A stretch of 64,000 nucleotides of DNA, taken from positions 62,001 through 126,000 of the forward strand of contig JAFZSI010000040.1 of assembly GCA_017619445.1 (NCBI GenBank), in the 5' to 3' direction. Positions 17,073 to 26,700 of this stretch are shown in pieces (within the stretch, counting starts at the first letter, position 1; every line of letters starts with the position of its first letter). Below the pieces are notes generated by a model, which was not told where the DNA came from, searched no databases, and worked only from the letters and a program-made list of their open reading frames with translations. The position numbers and the translations under genes were made by a program. This DNA comes from Prevotella sp. GTDB lineage: Bacteria > Bacteroidota > Bacteroidia > Bacteroidales > Bacteroidaceae.

Positions 17073-19229
17073 TCAGACGATCAATAAAGTATTAATATCT
17101 GTCACATAAGATTGACGAATGGTATAATTCTTGGGTGGATGTGTCAGCGCATAAAGATTAATCTTTTGTGCAAATTCGGGCTGTTCTTCCTCAATCTGGA
17201 AAAGGATGAAGATTTCACTATCCTTCATCTTGTGCGGAATGTCGCCCAACTGTTCTCTTGTGACCAACCGAGGACCATCTTTCATTTTGAACACAATGGG
17301 CGATTTCAATTTGTGTAACACCAAAAATCGCACATTCATGAAACCTTCTGCCAATGCCAGTGAACCAGAAGAAACACCCAAGCCGATTGCATATTTTCCT
17401 ACGCGGCGTATTATTTCTGCTGTCTTCTCGCAATAATTGTCGTCCACTACGACACACTTGCCAATGGGCATCTGCCCTTGGCTCTGAATCTGGTCCTCAA
17501 TCTTCTGCTGCGGATTGTCTTCCAGTTTGCATTCAGAAATATAGAAATGGTTTCGTAACTCGCGAACCAATGTTCCTTCCCCACCATCCCTTTTCTCCAC
17601 AGCCAAGGTATAAATACTCTTTTCGTTAGGAGTGCGATATAGCTTGCCCAGCAGTTCTTGAAAGTGTGTGCTGATGTATTGTTCCGAGTCTTCCACATCA
17701 TATCCCTTCATGGCATAGAAAGTGTACCTCTCCTCTAACACAGCCTGCACCCTTTCACGGAAACGCTTCCTTACGTTAGTCTTCCAAGTCTCTTTGCTAC
17801 CTGGATTATTGCGGGCATACATTGCCAACACAAAAAGGAAGTTGACATCATAATGACTAAGCAACAGCGTATCTCTATCAAACAGGCGGTCGCTGAATTG
17901 CGAGGACTCATGCTGATTCTTTCCGTCGTGAAGTCGAAGGTTCTCTTCTGTATAGTCCAGCTTCTCAAAGTCCACCTTCGCACTGATAAAGAAGTTAGGA
18001 ATCACATTGTAACCCTCTGTTCTGTCATCACGTAGTCGGATTTTGTATTTCGGGTCATTACATTCTGTTATGCCTTTCAGCGCATCGAAACTCCATTGAA
18101 TAACGTTTTGGGCGTATGTAAACTGCTTGCTGATAGAGTTTTCCCCAACAGGTGTACTATGCTTGTAGTATTTGCTGTCGCCAATGTAGTAAACCGCTGT
18201 CTCTTCACTTGTTGGCAACAAGATGTCATCCACCCATAGATGATCTACGGTTTTTCCATCGCTCTGGTCAGCAAGGCGTTTCGGAAGTAAACTGCGGTCT
18301 GTACCTATCAACCCATCGATGATTGCCTCAAATACGATGTTGAAGTTCTTCACCAATATGTACTCTTTGTCGCTTATAGCCACTTTCACATGATGGCTCA
18401 TGTCGAAGAAAGCGAAACAGAGTTCCCACAAATAGACGGCCTTATCCGAGAAATACTTGTTCTTGATGCGTAGCAGTCTTGCCTTCCCCTGTCCGTTCAG
18501 ATATGCCTCAAACCTGGCTCCCGTTATGAGTTCGTAGTTCACAGGAATACTCACAGGGAAACCATAATGATTATGCATGTGGTTGAGGATGGAGAAGAAT
18601 ATTATGAGCAGTTCCTCGTCGAAGTTCACCTGTCGTTTCTTGTTGACAGGATTCAGATAGATGGGCACCCCATCCTGCACCACAGCTTGGCTTTTACTGA
18701 TGGTTCTTGTCCAGTTAATTTTGTTGTAGCCCGAATGTAAGTTACGCAGCACGAAGAAAAAGAAGTCCTGATTGTCGCGATTGAACTTCTGCAAAGCCAG
18801 CAGAATATCAAGGTAGGTGTTGCACTCCTGCAAGCGACCATTCGACATGTGCTGTACCAGCTGTTGCTGCACCACGTCGCTCTCCGGATGTGAGTCACGG
18901 AATACTACAATGGCACGATATACCCATACGGCCAGTTTATACACAAAGTCGTATTCATGGGGAGTGAGAAGCTGTTGCTCAGCGAGGTTGATGACTCTCT
19001 CTGGAAGATATTTTCCGAATAGCAGTTCCTCGCCATCCTCTCCTTCCAACAGTACCTTTGGCAGAATGAACACCATATCACCCTTATGGTTATTCAACGC
19101 AGGGTTGTAATAATATCCCACATGGTTCACCGACACCTTGCCTTTGATATTGCGCAGGTTAGTCAGCCCCGTGATGATGTTCTCCACCACCTCGGCAGGA
19201 TACTGGTGTTCTTCTATCAGGATGCGCAT
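17073..19229 (-). CDS. LlaJI-type restriction endonuclease subunit (PD-(D/E)xK nuclease)
   Basis: 718 residues. A candidate nuclease centre near residues 325-350 reads LWVDDILLPTSEETAVYYIGDSKYYKHS, with an acidic pair and D-S-K, as in McrC and LlaJI effectors. The gene lies 9 bases after the McrB-like gene in a four-gene operon with two methyltransferases, which is the architecture of LlaJI-like systems (GTPase plus nuclease). The N-terminal 300 residues (VKLAVWVYRAIVVF-like helices) probably bind the GTPase or DNA. Composition is AT-richer than the flanking glycan genes, suggesting acquisition by transfer. Cytoplasmic; cuts unmodified foreign DNA, by family analogy. Confidence 0.75.
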   Translation of the reverse strand: MRILIEEHQYPAEVVENIITGLTNLRNIKGKVSVNHVGYYYNPALNNHKGDMVFILPKVLLEGEDGEELLFGKYLPERVINLAEQQLLTPHEYDFVYKLAVWVYRAIVVFRDSHPESDVVQQQLVQHMSNGRLQECNTYLDILLALQKFNRDNQDFFFFVLRNLHSGYNKINWTRTISKSQAVVQDGVPIYLNPVNKKRQVNFDEELLIIFFSILNHMHNHYGFPVSIPVNYELITGARFEAYLNGQGKARLLRIKNKYFSDKAVYLWELCFAFFDMSHHVKVAISDKEYILVKNFNIVFEAIIDGLIGTDRSLLPKRLADQSDGKTVDHLWVDDILLPTSEETAVYYIGDSKYYKHSTPVGENSISKQFTYAQNVIQWSFDALKGITECNDPKYKIRLRDDRTEGYNVIPNFFISAKVDFEKLDYTEENLRLHDGKNQHESSQFSDRLFDRDTLLLSHYDVNFLFVLAMYARNNPGSKETWKTNVRKRFRERVQAVLEERYTFYAMKGYDVEDSEQYISTHFQELLGKLYRTPNEKSIYTLAVEKRDGGEGTLVRELRNHFYISECKLEDNPQQKIEDQIQSQGQMPIGKCVVVDDNYCEKTAEIIRRVGKYAIGLGVSSGSLALAEGFMNVRFLVLHKLKSPIVFKMKDGPRLVTREQLGDIPHKMKDSEIFILFQIEEEQPEFAQKINLYALTHPPKNYTIRQSYVTDINTLLIV

Positions 19230-19238
19230 TGTTTGGAA

Positions 19239-21128
19239 TTACTGATCTTCGGCCTCTTCTGCCTGTTTTTCGTTACCTCCTTCTGGGACAATCTTCAACT
19301 GTTCCATAAGCTTTGCCACTTTCTCCATATCCACCTTGCCATCTGTTTGGTAGAACTTTCGATAGGGCCAATCCTTGCTGCTGCCTATGCTTGAATGGAT
19401 GCCATATACCTTGAACACGTCATTCCACAAATAAAACAGCACCTTACCTACGAATGTTTCTGCAGTAATAACATTGGGGTCGCTTTCTGTTCCTTCCTTT
19501 TTCTCTGTTGCCTTACAGAAATAGAAACCCAAGTGTTTGTCCTCTGCTGTCTCGTCAGTCAGTAGCTTGTCATTAACTTCATCGAGAAACTTCGACCAAC
19601 TATAATAATTCTCACCAACCTTGATATACCACGTTTCTTTCGCTGTGTCAATGGGCACATACACCCAATCCCAGCGACGCTTGAAGGCTGAGTCAATTGG
19701 GAAAAGGCTTTGGTCACTTGTATTCATGGTGGCCCAAATATAGAGATTCTTGGGGAGTTTTAACTTGCCGTCTTTAATACCATCTTTGTTTGATAATACG
19801 TCCTTTCCTTCTTCGTCTTTTCCATTTAGATATTTCTTCAGATCATTGTCTGCCATTATTGGATACTCAGAGAATCCGTCACAGTCTCTATCAAGAAGTT
19901 GGAACAGGTCGCCAAATATCTGAGCGCAATTGCCACGATTGATTTCTTCTATTATCAGATAAACGTTTTCCTCTGGATTGTTCCATGCTGCGATATATGC
20001 TTGTAGGAATGCCTGGGGAACAAATGAATAGGTAATCTCCTCGTCTTTACCAGCAACTGCTTTGTATTTATCTGCGACAGGTTTTATGGTCGGTTTGTAT
20101 GCTCCAACAAATGTCGAGTAGTCACTGTCGGGATGGAATGTGGTGCGAAACACCAAATTCTTATCGTTGGCCTCCTTTACATTTTCGTTCTCTTTTATTG
20201 TGTGGCTTTTTCCTGTTCCTGGAGCACCGTAAAAGATTTGTTGGAGAGGATACTCTTTGGGGAACTTAGTAGACAGATCTGTTTCATTGTTTGCGTTATC
20301 TGTTGTGGCATCATCTTTAACATTATAGATGTCCAGTGTCGTAGAAAGCATTTGGCTTATTGATTCAGCATCAGGATTGACATTTCCCTTCAAATACAAA
20401 ACGCTTCTGTTTATTCCTATCCAAGGTTCAAGACCTTCTTTAAGAACGTTGTTGTATATACGAGTGGGGCCAACAAACTCATGGTTATCTGAATATAAGA
20501 CTTCTTCATCGCTTTCTGTTAGAACCTTGTATATGCCTTCCGTTTGGAAAAACAACTCACTATTACTGTTATCACGAAGCTTGAATTGGGTAAGGAAAGT
20601 ACATGTTGTTATGAATTTGCATACTCGTTCCTCAAACTCATTGTTTGATGCTTTACTATTATGTAACCACTCATATAATGATTGTTTCCGTATAGTTTCA
20701 GGAAAGCCTTGCAATATCAAATCTAAAACTAATATGTTATTTGCAAAATACAATTGCTTAGGATAGCGGACTCCTCCTGTACGTTCTGAAGTATTCTGCC
20801 GACCTTCCATCTTAAGGTAGCCAAGTTTCATTAGCAAGGTCACACCTACATAGAGAGGTTCGTATTGATTTGTGATTAGCGGATTGCCACTAATTATACC
20901 ATCCAATTTATTATGACCAAGAACACCCTCTATCCCATTTAGTAAATCAGGTGCTATTTTTATTTTATTACCTTCAGAGATACTATATCTAACAGACGCT
21001 TTGCGTCCATTTGCGATGTATAATAAGTACACTAAAGCGATAACCGAACGAATTCGGTCTAATGAAGATTTTATACCTGTTAACGCTTCTATCTTCTTTC
21101 TTGCTTTAATTTGTTTAGGATAGTTCAT
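19239..21128 (-). CDS. McrB-like AAA+ GTPase of the restriction complex
   Basis: 629 residues. Walker A is FYGAPGTGKSHTI (near residue 310) and the Walker B region is VYLIIEEINRGNCAQIFGDL. The McrB signature follows as WATMNTSDQSLFPIDSAFKRRW, where MNTSD is the GTP-selective element and the arginines are finger residues. The N-terminal 290 residues have no recognisable domain and probably read the target site. The start overlaps the C5-methyltransferase stop by 4 bases. By analogy with McrBC and LlaJI it powers translocation and activates the nuclease encoded next to it. The name mcrB should be used only loosely because the N-terminal domain differs. Confidence 0.85.
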   Translation of the reverse strand: MNYPKQIKARKKIEALTGIKSSLDRIRSVIALVYLLYIANGRKASVRYSISEGNKIKIAPDLLNGIEGVLGHNKLDGIISGNPLITNQYEPLYVGVTLLMKLGYLKMEGRQNTSERTGGVRYPKQLYFANNILVLDLILQGFPETIRKQSLYEWLHNSKASNNEFEERVCKFITTCTFLTQFKLRDNSNSELFFQTEGIYKVLTESDEEVLYSDNHEFVGPTRIYNNVLKEGLEPWIGINRSVLYLKGNVNPDAESISQMLSTTLDIYNVKDDATTDNANNETDLSTKFPKEYPLQQIFYGAPGTGKSHTIKENENVKEANDKNLVFRTTFHPDSDYSTFVGAYKPTIKPVADKYKAVAGKDEEITYSFVPQAFLQAYIAAWNNPEENVYLIIEEINRGNCAQIFGDLFQLLDRDCDGFSEYPIMADNDLKKYLNGKDEEGKDVLSNKDGIKDGKLKLPKNLYIWATMNTSDQSLFPIDSAFKRRWDWVYVPIDTAKETWYIKVGENYYSWSKFLDEVNDKLLTDETAEDKHLGFYFCKATEKKEGTESDPNVITAETFVGKVLFYLWNDVFKVYGIHSSIGSSKDWPYRKFYQTDGKVDMEKVAKLMEQLKIVPEGGNEKQAEEAEDQ

Positions 21129-22177
21129 AATTCATTCTTCTTTATTTGTTCTGCGATTGCTTTGGCTAAAAGTGGAGGGACGGCATTACCTACTTGCTTC
21201 ATTTGGCAAGTCTTGGTGCCATAGAATCTAAAAATATCAGGGAAAGACTGTATTCTTGCAGCTTCCCTTGTCGTAATACATCTGTCTAGGATTGGGTGTG
21301 TAAACCTGCCAGAAGAAGGAGTATCGTATCTCGTTGTTATAGTAACTGAAATGTCATCTTCTATCATTCTTGACCAGGTTCCGCTATATATTGATTTTGT
21401 TCTTTCTTCTGGTGGTAGAACTTCTTTACCTGCACCTTTAGGAATCATTGCCAATCTTCTTAAGGCTAAAGAGTTGTGCTTAGTTGCAGAATGATTGAAG
21501 AGAGTTTTACTATTCATCCTCATTATCTTCTGATAGTCAGAAGTTGCAGGCTTGTCATAATCCATTACTTCGTTTCCTTCACCTGAAGCGATGAAAGGCA
21601 AATCATATATTGCTTCTTTAATCGTTGTCCTTTTTTCTAAAGGTATAGGAAGTGAGACTTCCAACTTGCCCAGTTGACCAAGGAAAACGGCACGATGTCT
21701 ATCCTGTGGAACACCATAGTCAGCAGCACAAAGAACACCATAAGTGATGTCATATCCTAGCTTATTGAAAGCTTCAACTATTTGGTCTTTAAAGAAACCA
21801 CTTGCAGTTGTTATGATTGTCGGCACATTTTCCAATACGAAATATTTAGGCTTAAACTCATCTACAAATCTGACGAATTGTTGAAAGAGGAAGTTCCTCG
21901 GGTCATCAAGGCTTAGTCGTTTGCCTTTCTGTGAGAACCCTTGGCAAGGAGGTCCTCCGATAATTACATCTATTGTAGGATGTTTCTTATGTAACTCCTT
22001 CACATCAATATCTCTGATGTCGTTTGCATAGACATCAGTTCCTTTATGATTATTTTTGTAAGCAACAGCAATATCTTTGTCGTATTCAACGGCAAAAACA
22101 ATTTCAAATTCTCCGGCCATTTTGAAACCTTGGGACATTCCACCTACACCTGCAAACAAATCACCAACTTTCATCAT
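21125..22177 (-). CDS. DNA (cytosine-5-)-methyltransferase
   Basis: 350 residues with the ordered C5 motifs: I (DLFAGVGGMSQGF), IV (GGPPCQGFSQKG, catalytic Cys), VI (FVLENVP), VIII (QDRHRAVF), IX (REAARIQSFPD) and X (QVGNAVPP). It protects one strand or one base of the recognition site for the adjacent nuclease/GTPase. It overlaps the upstream methyltransferase gene by 4 bases and the GTPase gene by 4 bases, so all are translated in concert. The short target-recognition region between VIII and IX (about 100 residues) gives no clue to the sequence recognised. Confidence 0.95.
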   Translation of the reverse strand: MMKVGDLFAGVGGMSQGFKMAGEFEIVFAVEYDKDIAVAYKNNHKGTDVYANDIRDIDVKELHKKHPTIDVIIGGPPCQGFSQKGKRLSLDDPRNFLFQQFVRFVDEFKPKYFVLENVPTIITTASGFFKDQIVEAFNKLGYDITYGVLCAADYGVPQDRHRAVFLGQLGKLEVSLPIPLEKRTTIKEAIYDLPFIASGEGNEVMDYDKPATSDYQKIMRMNSKTLFNHSATKHNSLALRRLAMIPKGAGKEVLPPEERTKSIYSGTWSRMIEDDISVTITTRYDTPSSGRFTHPILDRCITTREAARIQSFPDIFRFYGTKTCQMKQVGNAVPPLLAKAIAEQIKKNEL

Positions 22178-22917
22178 AATTCTTCTATTCTCGCTTTCGC
22201 TATCTTTAGATATTTTTCGTCCAATTCAATTCCCAAATACCTTCTTCCCAAAACTGCGGCAGCCACGCAAGTAGAGCCACTTCCCATGAATGGATCAAGT
22301 ATGATATCATTAGGATTGGTGACCAGTTCTATCAATCGTTTAATGATGGATAGTGGTTTTTGAGTTGGGTGTTTTCCATGTTTCTTCTCAGATAGAGGAC
22401 ACACAGAGGATTCAAGGTAATCGTGAACAACTTTTCCTTCGTTGTTGAAAGTGCCAGAAGTGTCACTATTGACAAAATAGATCCAGGATTCTGTGGAGTT
22501 AACAAAGTGAATATTCATATTTCTCGGCATAGGATTAGTCTTATGCCATACACCTGTTGTTTTATAGTATAGTTTGGTTCCTTGGGATAGAGTAACTATA
22601 TCCGAAACTTTTATGACAGCCATGAAAACGATTAAAGTACCTCCTTTTTTCAATACACGCGAACACTCCACAAGAAACCTCTTCATGGACTTTCTCCATT
22701 CCTTGTAATCCAAATTGTCCCAACCAGCATAAGCAAACTGATTGACTCTCATCTTGACAAGATTGGTATTCCTGTCATGCATGAATTGACCAAGATTATA
22801 TGGAGGATCTGTAATGATACAGTCCACGCTACTATCTGGAAACTGTTTCATAACCTTCAGACAGTCACCTAATAATAGTTGTGAAGTACTTACATCTATT
22901 TGATTCTTTCTTGGCAC
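22174..22917 (-). CDS. Beta-class DNA amino-methyltransferase (N6-adenine or N4-cytosine)
   Basis: 247 residues, GTG start at 22917 preceded by AAG. Motif IV is IITDPPYNLGQF near residue 37, and the AdoMet motif lies late (HPTQKP, then DPFMGSGSTCVAA), the beta-class order. DPPY favours N6-adenine methylation but N4-cytosine is possible. As first gene of the restriction operon it would be made before the nuclease. LlaJI itself has two C5 enzymes for an asymmetric site; pairing a C5 and an amino-methyltransferase would similarly allow strand-specific protection, which is an inference. An inverted repeat at 22933-22951 overlaps the presumed leader. Confidence 0.93.
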   Translation of the reverse strand: MPRKNQIDVSTSQLLLGDCLKVMKQFPDSSVDCIITDPPYNLGQFMHDRNTNLVKMRVNQFAYAGWDNLDYKEWRKSMKRFLVECSRVLKKGGTLIVFMAVIKVSDIVTLSQGTKLYYKTTGVWHKTNPMPRNMNIHFVNSTESWIYFVNSDTSGTFNNEGKVVHDYLESSVCPLSEKKHGKHPTQKPLSIIKRLIELVTNPNDIILDPFMGSGSTCVAAAVLGRRYLGIELDEKYLKIAKARIEEL

Positions 22918-22932
22918 CTTAATAAATCACTC

Positions 22933-22951
22933 CCATCTAGCACCAAGATGG
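22933..22951. promoter_or_regulatory. Inverted repeat upstream of restriction operon
   Basis: CCATCT-7 bases-AGATGG, 16 bases before the GTG start. It could be an operator or a leader hairpin that limits translation. No clear -7 box is seen between it and the ncRNA terminator. Confidence 0.45.
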
Positions 22952-22982
22952 AATCATTCCAGTTTCACATATTGACTACATA

Positions 22983-23029
22983 CAAAAAAAGTGGGTGCTT
23001 AACTACCGTCTGTTCGACTTCGCGGCCTT
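22983..23029 (-). terminator. 3' half of ncRNA terminator stem and T-tract
   Basis: AACAGACGGTAGTTAAGCAC continues to CCCAC and TTTTTTT on the minus strand; its partner GTGGGTGTTTA lies at 23058-23068. Confidence 0.7.
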
Positions 23030-23299
23030 CCACAGCCTTACAGGAAAACAGACAGAGTAAACACCCACGTTGAGGTATATAGACACCCGTAAAGTGTGCG
23101 TTGAGGCTACACGAGCCTCGCAGCACACTACGGAGAGTATATACTACACCCCGTGAAGTCACATCTGCAATGTTCTTGTCCTGTATTCGATTGTGGAAGT
23201 TTCGAAGTCCAAAAACAAAGCGTCAGTAACGCCTTCTAATATGTAGTGCTCCGCCTACTGGCTTTCCCGCTCTCTGCGGGCAGCACTTTATGGACGGAT
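22983..23299 (-). ncRNA. Probable structured non-coding RNA, about 317 nt
   Basis: Read on the minus strand it starts just after a -7 box (23307-23314) and ends in a long stem plus seven T. Three foldable domains are visible. First, GTCCA/TGGAC closes a junction holding AGTGCT/AGCACT, CCCGC/GCGGG and GCGT/ACGC hairpins. Second, a long arm pairs GTATATA/TATATAC, CCGTA/TACGG, GTGTGC/GCACAC and GAGGCT/AGCCTC. Third, GTGGGTGTTTA pairs with TTAAGCACCCAC around TGTCTGTT/AACAGACG. I see no RNase P, tmRNA, SRP or 6S signatures. A 65-codon frame across the last two domains has no protein-like character. Rfam families such as Bacteroidales-1 are possible matches I cannot check. Confidence 0.65.
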
Positions 23300-23306
23300 G
23301 CAATTG

Positions 23307-23341
23307 CAAAGATAGTAAAAAAATGAATAAGTGAGTGCAAA
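23307..23341 (-). promoter_or_regulatory. Promoter of the ncRNA
   Basis: TATCTTTG at 23307-23314 and TTTG at 23338-23341 on the minus strand. The spacing of 23 is slightly longer than the usual 19-21. Confidence 0.6.
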
Positions 23342-23462
23342 ATAACTTGTTTTCTTTGTCAAACGCGAAGATTTTATCTGATTAGTGAGTTTTTCGATAG
23401 CCACACGACGCTTTACAAAGCCAATACTATCATATACGAGTATAAACATAAGCATTACGTAC

Positions 23463-23588
23463 AGATTATCTAGAAAATCTGAACATAAAGCAGAGGTTTA
23501 AAATCGTAAAGTGAAGCGTTGTTTTTGCAAAGCATCACTTTACGACAGCAAAGCGTAGGTTTACGCGTATATTTTCTAGAAAAACTGA
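23463..23588. repeat. 21-bp-phased repeat array, site 2
   Basis: Units start at 23463, 23484, 23505, 23526, 23547 and 23568. The outer two carry TCTAGA palindromes (23469-23474 and 23575-23580) and the inner ones are GTAAAG/GCAAAG types. It occupies the rest of the 22918-23712 gap between the ncRNA promoter and the GH95 terminator. A 71-codon frame running through it is a by-product of the 21-base period. Confidence 0.8.
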
Positions 23589-23605
23589 ACGTAATGTACG
23601 GACAT

Positions 23606-23651
23606 AAAAAAAACAACTCGAGGCACCGTCTTGGCAGTGCCTCGAGTTGTG
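23606..23651 (-). terminator. Terminator of the GH43-to-GH95 operon
   Basis: Minus-strand stem ACAACTCGAGGCAC / GTGCCTCGAGTTGT (14 perfect pairs) followed by eight T. A second small hairpin (CAAGGGGG/CCCCCTTG, 23684-23703) lies between it and the GH95-CE15 stop. Confidence 0.95.
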
Positions 23652-23712
23652 ATGAGGATTGAGGTGTTTCCTTCTCTCCTGACAAGGGGGCAAGCCCCCT
23701 TGCTTTCCTCCT

Positions 23713-26700
23713 CTACTCCTTCAACTTATAAACCATAATGTCGTTGGTGTTGGTATCGCGCCCGAGGAGGAACTTGTCGATGAAGGCCTGCACCTCGGGG
23801 AACTGGCTGTCGGGCAGACGGCAGTGGGGATGACCTCCTACGATGGACCAGCCCATGCGGTCGCCAATGCCAAACTGTTTCCACACCTCGCGCGCTGCCT
23901 GTGCGGAGGCAAGCGTTGACGGGTCGGCCAGCCACTGATAGTCGGGATTGCCAAGGATGAGCAGGGCACGGGGGCAGACCATGGTGCACAGCTCGTGGTG
24001 GTCGTAGGGCATACGATAAACGCTGTCGCCGGCAAAGGTGGTGCGCATGCTCTCCTTGAACCAATGGTAGTCGGTGTGGTCGAGGTCCTCAACGCCCTCA
24101 AGCTGGTGGGATACGCGCCAGGCTGCAGCTCCGCCGCCTCCGGGCTCCTGTGCGATGGTGAGTGCCACGCGCTCGTCGAAGGCACCGCAGTAGAGGGCCA
24201 TCTTGCCGGCATAGGAACAGCCAGTGACGCCTATGTGGCGGGTGTCAATCTTGGTCACCTCGGGGCCTAACTGCTGCAGGCCGTCGATAAGGCGGCTGAG
24301 TCCCCATGCCCATTCGCTGTAGGCACCGTTCTCGGTGAGATGGGGATAGAGACGGTCGAAGTTGTGCTCGCCGCGCTCATGGTGCTTGCCCCACTGTCCA
24401 TAGTCGTTGACCTGCTTCTCGCGGAACACCATGGTTGCGATGGGACGGTCGGCAAACAATTGGCGCGGCAGGGAAATGCCACTGGTGCCAATCATTACGG
24501 CGTAGGGGGCTGTGCCGGTGGTGGGGTACTGAATGACGGAACTCAGGGTGAGCGTCTGTCCGTTGACGGTGACATCAACAATCAGCGTGTCGCCGCTCAT
24601 GCGGGCCTTCACGTCGCCGGGGCTGACGTAGGGCTTCTCGCCGATGCCGTAATGTTGTATCATGGCACCAATCTCGTTGCGGCGCTGCTCCCACTGGGCA
24701 AACTTCTTCACGGGCTTGCCATTGGCCATCAGCAGAGGGTCGGGCAGCTCGCGCTGTTCCTTCAGTCCGTCGTAGCCGGGCATGGCGGGCGCCTTGAAAC
24801 GGCGCTTGCCGTTGGTCTCCACACCCATGTTCTCGCGGTCGTAGGCCAGGGGAAGGCTTGAGGATTGAACGTTTTGGGGATTGGCATCGGCGGTGAAGCG
24901 GTAGGTCTTGCCAGCCTTGGTGTCTATGTCGTATTCATAGACCTTCTTGAGTTGTTGGGGAGATGAGGTGTTTTGGAGTTCCGCCGATTTCAACGGCTTT
25001 TGGATGACGGCGGGCTGCAGGAGCTCGTTGGGACATGAGCCTTGTGCCACGCGCAGTCCTTTGCCCTTGAGAGGCACATAGGAGCGCAGGCGCAGGGTGC
25101 CGCCAATGGTGGAACGCACGGTGGCCGTGGTGAGCTTGGCACCACTCCACTCCATGCCTACCTCAAAGCCGCCACGTGCACGCAGACCTGTCACGCTGCC
25201 CTCGCTCCACTCGTCGGGCAGGGCGGGCAACAGATGGACGGCTCCGTCGTGACTCTGCAAGAGCATCTCGCAGACACCTGCCGACATGCCGAAATTGCCG
25301 TCAATCTGGAACGGCGGATGGGCATCGAACAGGTTTGGATAGGTGCGCCCGTCGGGATATTCGCGCATCTTGCGGTCGTCGGGCAGCAGGTGGAGCATGT
25401 TCTTGATGATGAGGAACGCATGGTTTCCGTCGAGCATACGTGCCCAGAAATTGATTTTCCAACCTAAGCTCCAACCCGTTGCCATGTCGCCGCGCTGACG
25501 GAGCGTGGTGGCGGCTGCACTGAAGAGTTCGGGATGGCTGTAGGGGGAAATCTGGTTGGAGGGATAGAGGCCGTAAAGGTGGGACACGTGACGGTGCTCA
25601 TCCTTGGGGTCATCACCGTCGATGAGCCACTCTTGCAGTTGTCCGTGGCGGCCTATCTGCATGGGGGGAAGTTTGTCTAATTGTGATTTGAGAACGCCGA
25701 AGGGGTCGCGAGCTGAAAGCGAGAACGAAGTGGCAATTGAGGATTGAGAGTTATCCTCACCCAGGACCTTGGCGGCCTGCAGGGTCTGCGAGAGCACGTC
25801 GAAGGCGATTTGGTTGTCCATAGTGGAGCCGGCGGTGACGGTGGTGGTCTTGCCCATCGGTCCGTGCTCTGGCGACACGGTGGGCACGGAAACGAGCCAT
25901 CCAGCGGCCTGCTTCACCTCGCCCGTGGCAGGATAGGGCTGCATGTAGTCCATCAGGAACTCGGCGGCACCGCGCATCACGGGGTAATACTTTTTCAGAA
26001 ACGCCTTGTCGCCCGTGTAGAGATAGTGCTGCCAGATGTGGGTGGTGAGCCATGCGCCGCCCGTGGGGAACATGCCCCAGGTGGTGCCGTCAACAGGCCC
26101 TGCAATGCGCCACAGGTCGGTGTTGTGATGGGCCACCCATCCGCGGCAGCCGTACATCTGGCTGGCGGTCTCAGCTCCCGTCTGGCTCAGGTCGCTAATC
26201 ATGTCGAACAGCGGCTGCTGCGTCTCTGCCAGGTTGCCCACAAGTGCGGGCCAGTAGTTCATCTCAGCATTGATGTTGATGGTGTATTTGGAGTCCCACG
26301 GGGCATTTATCTTGTCGTTCCACACGCCCTGCAGGTTGGCGGGCTGTCCGCCGGGCTGCGACGAACTGATGAGCAGGTAACGGCCATACTGCATCATGAG
26401 CGACACCATGTCAAGGTCGGCCTGCTGGCCAGAAGATGTGCTGAAGGCGGCCAAGCGCTTGTCGGTTTCCAAACCTGAGTTTTCGGACTTCTGAAGCGTC
26501 AGCGACACGCGGTTGTACTGCTCTTGGTATTTCTTAATGTGGCTCTTCAGCAGCTGTTTGTAGGACTTGCCGCGCAGGCCGTCGAGCACTTGATTGTTTC
26601 GTTTCACGGGATTGCCACTAATGTCGTGGTAATTCACGAAGTTGGTAGCAGCCACGATATAAAGCGTGGCCGTGGTGGCATTGACAACGCTCCACGACTG

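Noticed and set aside
22965..23162. 65-codon minus-strand frame before the methyltransferase gene
   Set aside because: Lies across complementary stems and the terminator of the candidate ncRNA; composition not protein-like.
22983..23299. RNase P RNA, tmRNA, SRP RNA or 6S RNA
   Set aside because: The conserved P4, alanine-tRNA-like, SRP tetraloop and single-long-hairpin signatures were not seen.
23470..23685. 71-codon minus-strand frame near the GH95 terminator
   Set aside because: Runs through a terminator hairpin and a 21-bp array; treated as a repeat artefact.
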